The position numbers and the translations under genes were made by a program. The notes beneath the pieces are model-generated. The model was not told the DNA's origin. It was given only the letters and a program-made list of their open reading frames with translations, and searched no databases. A stretch of 64,000 nucleotides of DNA from an uncultured Eubacteriales bacterium (lineage in GTDB: Bacteria > Bacillota > Clostridia > Oscillospirales > Oscillospiraceae), in the NCBI GenBank assembly GCA_900079765.1, contig LT599017.1, forward strand, positions 682,001-746,000. Reading direction: 5' to 3'. The first letter of the stretch is position 1. The number at the start of each line of letters is the position of its first letter. Of this stretch, positions 61,913 to 64,000 are shown piece by piece.

Positions 61913-62843
61913 AAATATGGTTTTCCAGCCACGCCAGCACGTCCCGGTACACCTGGTCCCGCTCCAGCTCGTTGAGCATCTCGTGCCGCCCGTCGGGGTA
62001 GAGCTTCATAGAGAGGTCCTTCACCCCCACGCTCTGAAAGAACCCGAAGACCTTCCGCACCCCAGCCCCCATGCCCCCCACCGGGTCCTGCCCGCCGGAA
62101 AAGAGGTAGACCGGGGTGTTCACGTCCATCTTTGCCAGGTTTTCCCTGTCCGCGATAAACTGAAGCCCGCCCATCATGTCCCGGAACATCCCTACCGTGG
62201 GGACAAAACGGCACAGCGGGTCTGCCGCGTACGCGTCCACCACCGCCGTGTCCCGGGAGATCCAGTCCGCGCCGGTGCGAGTGGGGGCGAACTTTTTGTT
62301 GTAGGCCCCGGTGGACAGGTTTGTCACCAGCTTGCTGCGGCTGTGGGGCCCCTTTACGCGGGAGAGGAGAGACGCGATGCCCTTCCCCGCCGCTACCAGG
62401 GCGGGAGGCTCCTGCCCGGTGCCCGAGAGAATGCAGCCCGACAGGGTGCCCGGCCAACGGATGAGGTAGGTCCGGGCCACGAAGGAGCCCATGGAGTGAC
62501 CCAACAGGAAGTAGGGGACGCCGGGGAATTTCACTCCCGTCAGCTCCCGCAGGGTGTGTACGTCCCGGGCCAGGTAGTCCCACCCGCCCTTCTGGGCCAG
62601 GAAACCATACTCCTCCTGTCCCCGGGCGGTGCTGCCGTGGCCCAGGTGGTCGCTCCCGACCACGGCGATGCCGTTGTCGGCCAAAAACCGGGCGAGACCG
62701 TCGTAGCGCAGAATGTATTCCGAGATGCCATGCACCAGCTGGAGCACCGCCTTTGGCGCGCGCCCCACCGGCAGCCACTCCGCCGCGTGGACCTGATGTT
62801 CCCCGTCCGACGAAGGAAATGTAAATTCCCGAAAATCAGCCAT
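61911..62843 (-). CDS. Lysophospholipase/monoacylglycerol lipase-like alpha/beta hydrolase
   Basis: The 310-residue protein has QLVHGISEY near 36 (oxyanion region), the nucleophile elbow LLGHSMGSFVA near 114, an acid in SGGQDPVGG near 250 and the catalytic His in YPDGRHEMLNE near 283. This order matches PldB/MGLL-type Hydrolase_4 enzymes. No signal peptide is apparent. The substrate may be monoacylglycerol or lysophospholipid. It is a single gene, divergent from pepT. Confidence 0.9.
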   Translation of the reverse strand: MADFREFTFPSSDGEHQVHAAEWLPVGRAPKAVLQLVHGISEYILRYDGLARFLADNGIAVVGSDHLGHGSTARGQEEYGFLAQKGGWDYLARDVHTLRELTGVKFPGVPYFLLGHSMGSFVARTYLIRWPGTLSGCILSGTGQEPPALVAAGKGIASLLSRVKGPHSRSKLVTNLSTGAYNKKFAPTRTGADWISRDTAVVDAYAADPLCRFVPTVGMFRDMMGGLQFIADRENLAKMDVNTPVYLFSGGQDPVGGMGAGVRKVFGFFQSVGVKDLSMKLYPDGRHEMLNELERDQVYRDVLAWLENHI

Positions 62844-62945
62844 AGAAATACCACTCCTTTTGTGCTAAAATACCTCTGTTACCAGTTTACCCCGTGAAGG
62901 CTCCCGCCGTCAATACATTCCGGCGGAGCGGAAAGGAAAAGCAGT

Positions 62946-64000
62946 ATGGACGTATTAGAACGTTTTTTGCGCTATGTCTCCTTTGATACCCAGTCCGACA
63001 GCGAGAGTGAGACCGTCCCCTCCAGCGAAAAGCAGAAGGTTCTGGGCGCGGCCCTGGCCGCGGAGCTGAGCCAGATCGGCCTGCAAAACGCCCACATGGA
63101 CGACAGGGGTTACGTATACGGCTGGCTCCCCGCCAGCGCAGGGTGCGAGGGTGCGCCCTGCGTCGGTCTCATCGCCCACATGGACACCTCTCCCGACCTC
63201 TCGGGCGCGGAGGTGAAACCCCGGGTGGTGGACTATCAGGGGGGAGACATCCTCCTCAACGCCGAGAAGAGCCTCTCCATGAAAGCCGCCGAGTTTGAGA
63301 GCCTCGCCAGGTACAAGGGCCAGCAGCTTGTCGTTACCGACGGCACCACGCTCCTTGGGGCGGACGACAAGGCGGGTGTGGCTGAGATATTTACCGCCGT
63401 GGAATACCTGGTGGCACACCCGGAGATCCGCCACGGGCGCATTGCCGTGGGTATCACCCCCGACGAGGAGGTGGGCCGCGGGGCTGACCATTTCGACGTG
63501 GAGGGCTTTGGCGCGGCGGTGGCCTTCACGGTGGACGGCGGCGAGCTGGGAGAGATCGAATACGAGAACTTCAATGCCGCCAACGCCGGGGTGTACATCC
63601 ACGGCGTGAACATCCACCCCGGCTCCGCCAAGGACAAGATGAAAAACGCCCTCCTCATTGCCATCGAGTTTGCCTCCCTCCTGTCCCCGGCAGAGACGCC
63701 GGGCCACACTGAGGGGTATGAGGGCTTTTATCATCTCCACCGCATGGAGGGGAACGAGAGCGAGGCTTCCCTTCACCTCCTCATCCGGGACCACGACAAA
63801 GATAAATTCGAAGGGAAGAAAACCCACCTTAAGCGCTGCGCCGACTTCCTTAATAAGAAGTATGGCCCCCTGACGGTGGAGCTGGCCGTCAAGGATTCCT
63901 ACTACAATATGAAAGAGAAGATTGAGCCCCATATGTACCTTATCCACCGGGCGAAGGCCGCCATGAAAAAGGCGGGGGTGGAGCCCATTGTGACCCCCAT
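62946..64000 (+). CDS. pepT: Peptidase T (tripeptidase), 3' end outside window
   Basis: The frame from ATG 62946 is open to the window end (351 codons seen; the family is about 405-410 residues). It starts MDVLERFLRYVSFDTQSD, has the metal site LIAHMDTSPD near 76, then GADDKAGVAEI and PDEEVGRGADHFD with the catalytic Glu, and the dimerisation-domain segment HPGSAKDKM. It removes the N-terminal residue from tripeptides in the cytoplasm using two zinc ions. AAAGGAAAAG precedes the start. Divergent from the hydrolase gene. Confidence 0.95.
   Translation, partial: MDVLERFLRYVSFDTQSDSESETVPSSEKQKVLGAALAAELSQIGLQNAHMDDRGYVYGWLPASAGCEGAPCVGLIAHMDTSPDLSGAEVKPRVVDYQGGDILLNAEKSLSMKAAEFESLARYKGQQLVVTDGTTLLGADDKAGVAEIFTAVEYLVAHPEIRHGRIAVGITPDEEVGRGADHFDVEGFGAAVAFTVDGGELGEIEYENFNAANAGVYIHGVNIHPGSAKDKMKNALLIAIEFASLLSPAETPGHTEGYEGFYHLHRMEGNESEASLHLLIRDHDKDKFEGKKTHLKRCADFLNKKYGPLTVELAVKDSYYNMKEKIEPHMYLIHRAKAAMKKAGVEPIVTP

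Overview
The window looks like a chromosomal segment of a GC-rich, Gram-positive anaerobe of the class Clostridia, most likely a butyrate-producing gut member of the Oscillospirales (Flavonifractor, Intestinimonas or Oscillibacter type). This placement is an inference from four things: strong AGGAGG-type ribosome binding sites and sigma-A promoters, a crt-hbd-bcd-etfB-etfA butyrate operon, a SpoVB-type flippase, and a SelD that itself carries selenocysteine. I see no CRISPR array, phage, rRNA or recognisable transposase.

Layout. 1-2.5 kb: alcohol dehydrogenase, flavoprotein, cupin and MerR operon. 2.7-7.3 kb: beta-lactamase-fold hydrolase, a KaiC-like/PPDK_N fusion and an alpha/beta hydrolase. 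7.4-14.2 kb: an ion-homeostasis locus in which a Na,K-ATPase-like (type IIC) P-type ATPase and two TrkA/RCK proteins are divergent from a KdpD-like kinase and KdpE-like regulator; an array of 11-bp-spaced GTGAGA repeats lies between them. 14.4-16.7 kb: polysaccharide deacetylase (flanked by two related palindromes), DUF1801 protein and low-molecular-weight phosphatase. 16.75-20.3 kb: an AT-rich accessory patch with an element bounded by 40-bp inverted repeats that carries an AraC-type gene, a CDP-alcohol phosphatidyltransferase, tRNA-Leu(UAG) and a broken second tRNA-Leu. 20.4-24.8 kb: pyridoxal kinase family gene, amidase, SpoVB/MurJ-like flippase and DUF554 protein.

24.9-30.1 kb: the butyrate operon, with a clear promoter, a hairpin-containing leader, a near-consensus Rex site and an internal terminator. 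30.2-34.9 kb: two small genes, an SGNH/MBOAT O-acetylation pair, and cysK preceded by a cysteine-rich leader peptide. 35-41.8 kb: RpiR regulator divergent from an FAD oxidoreductase, permease, hydantoinase and HExxH-protein operon. 41.8-51.5 kb: a 2640-residue SLH-anchored surface protein with a large internal duplication, then D-lyxose/D-mannose isomerase and fructokinase. 51.5-56.5 kb: P-loop ATPase divergent from selD (in-frame UGA plus SECIS-like hairpin), ROK-like protein and M20 amidohydrolase. 56.5-58.9 kb: ABC exporter controlled by a tandem-HTH MerR protein whose operators sit in two 19-bp-spacer promoters. 59-64 kb: Gfo/Idh oxidoreductase, a DeoR-EIIA-HPr operon, a lysophospholipase-like hydrolase and pepT (cut by the window end).

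The most interesting systems are the P-type ATPase/TrkA/KdpDE locus with its repeat array, the selenocysteine-containing SelD, the tandem MerR regulator with its two matching operators, the ITR-bounded passenger gene without transposase, the cysteine leader peptide of cysK, and the giant duplicated surface protein.
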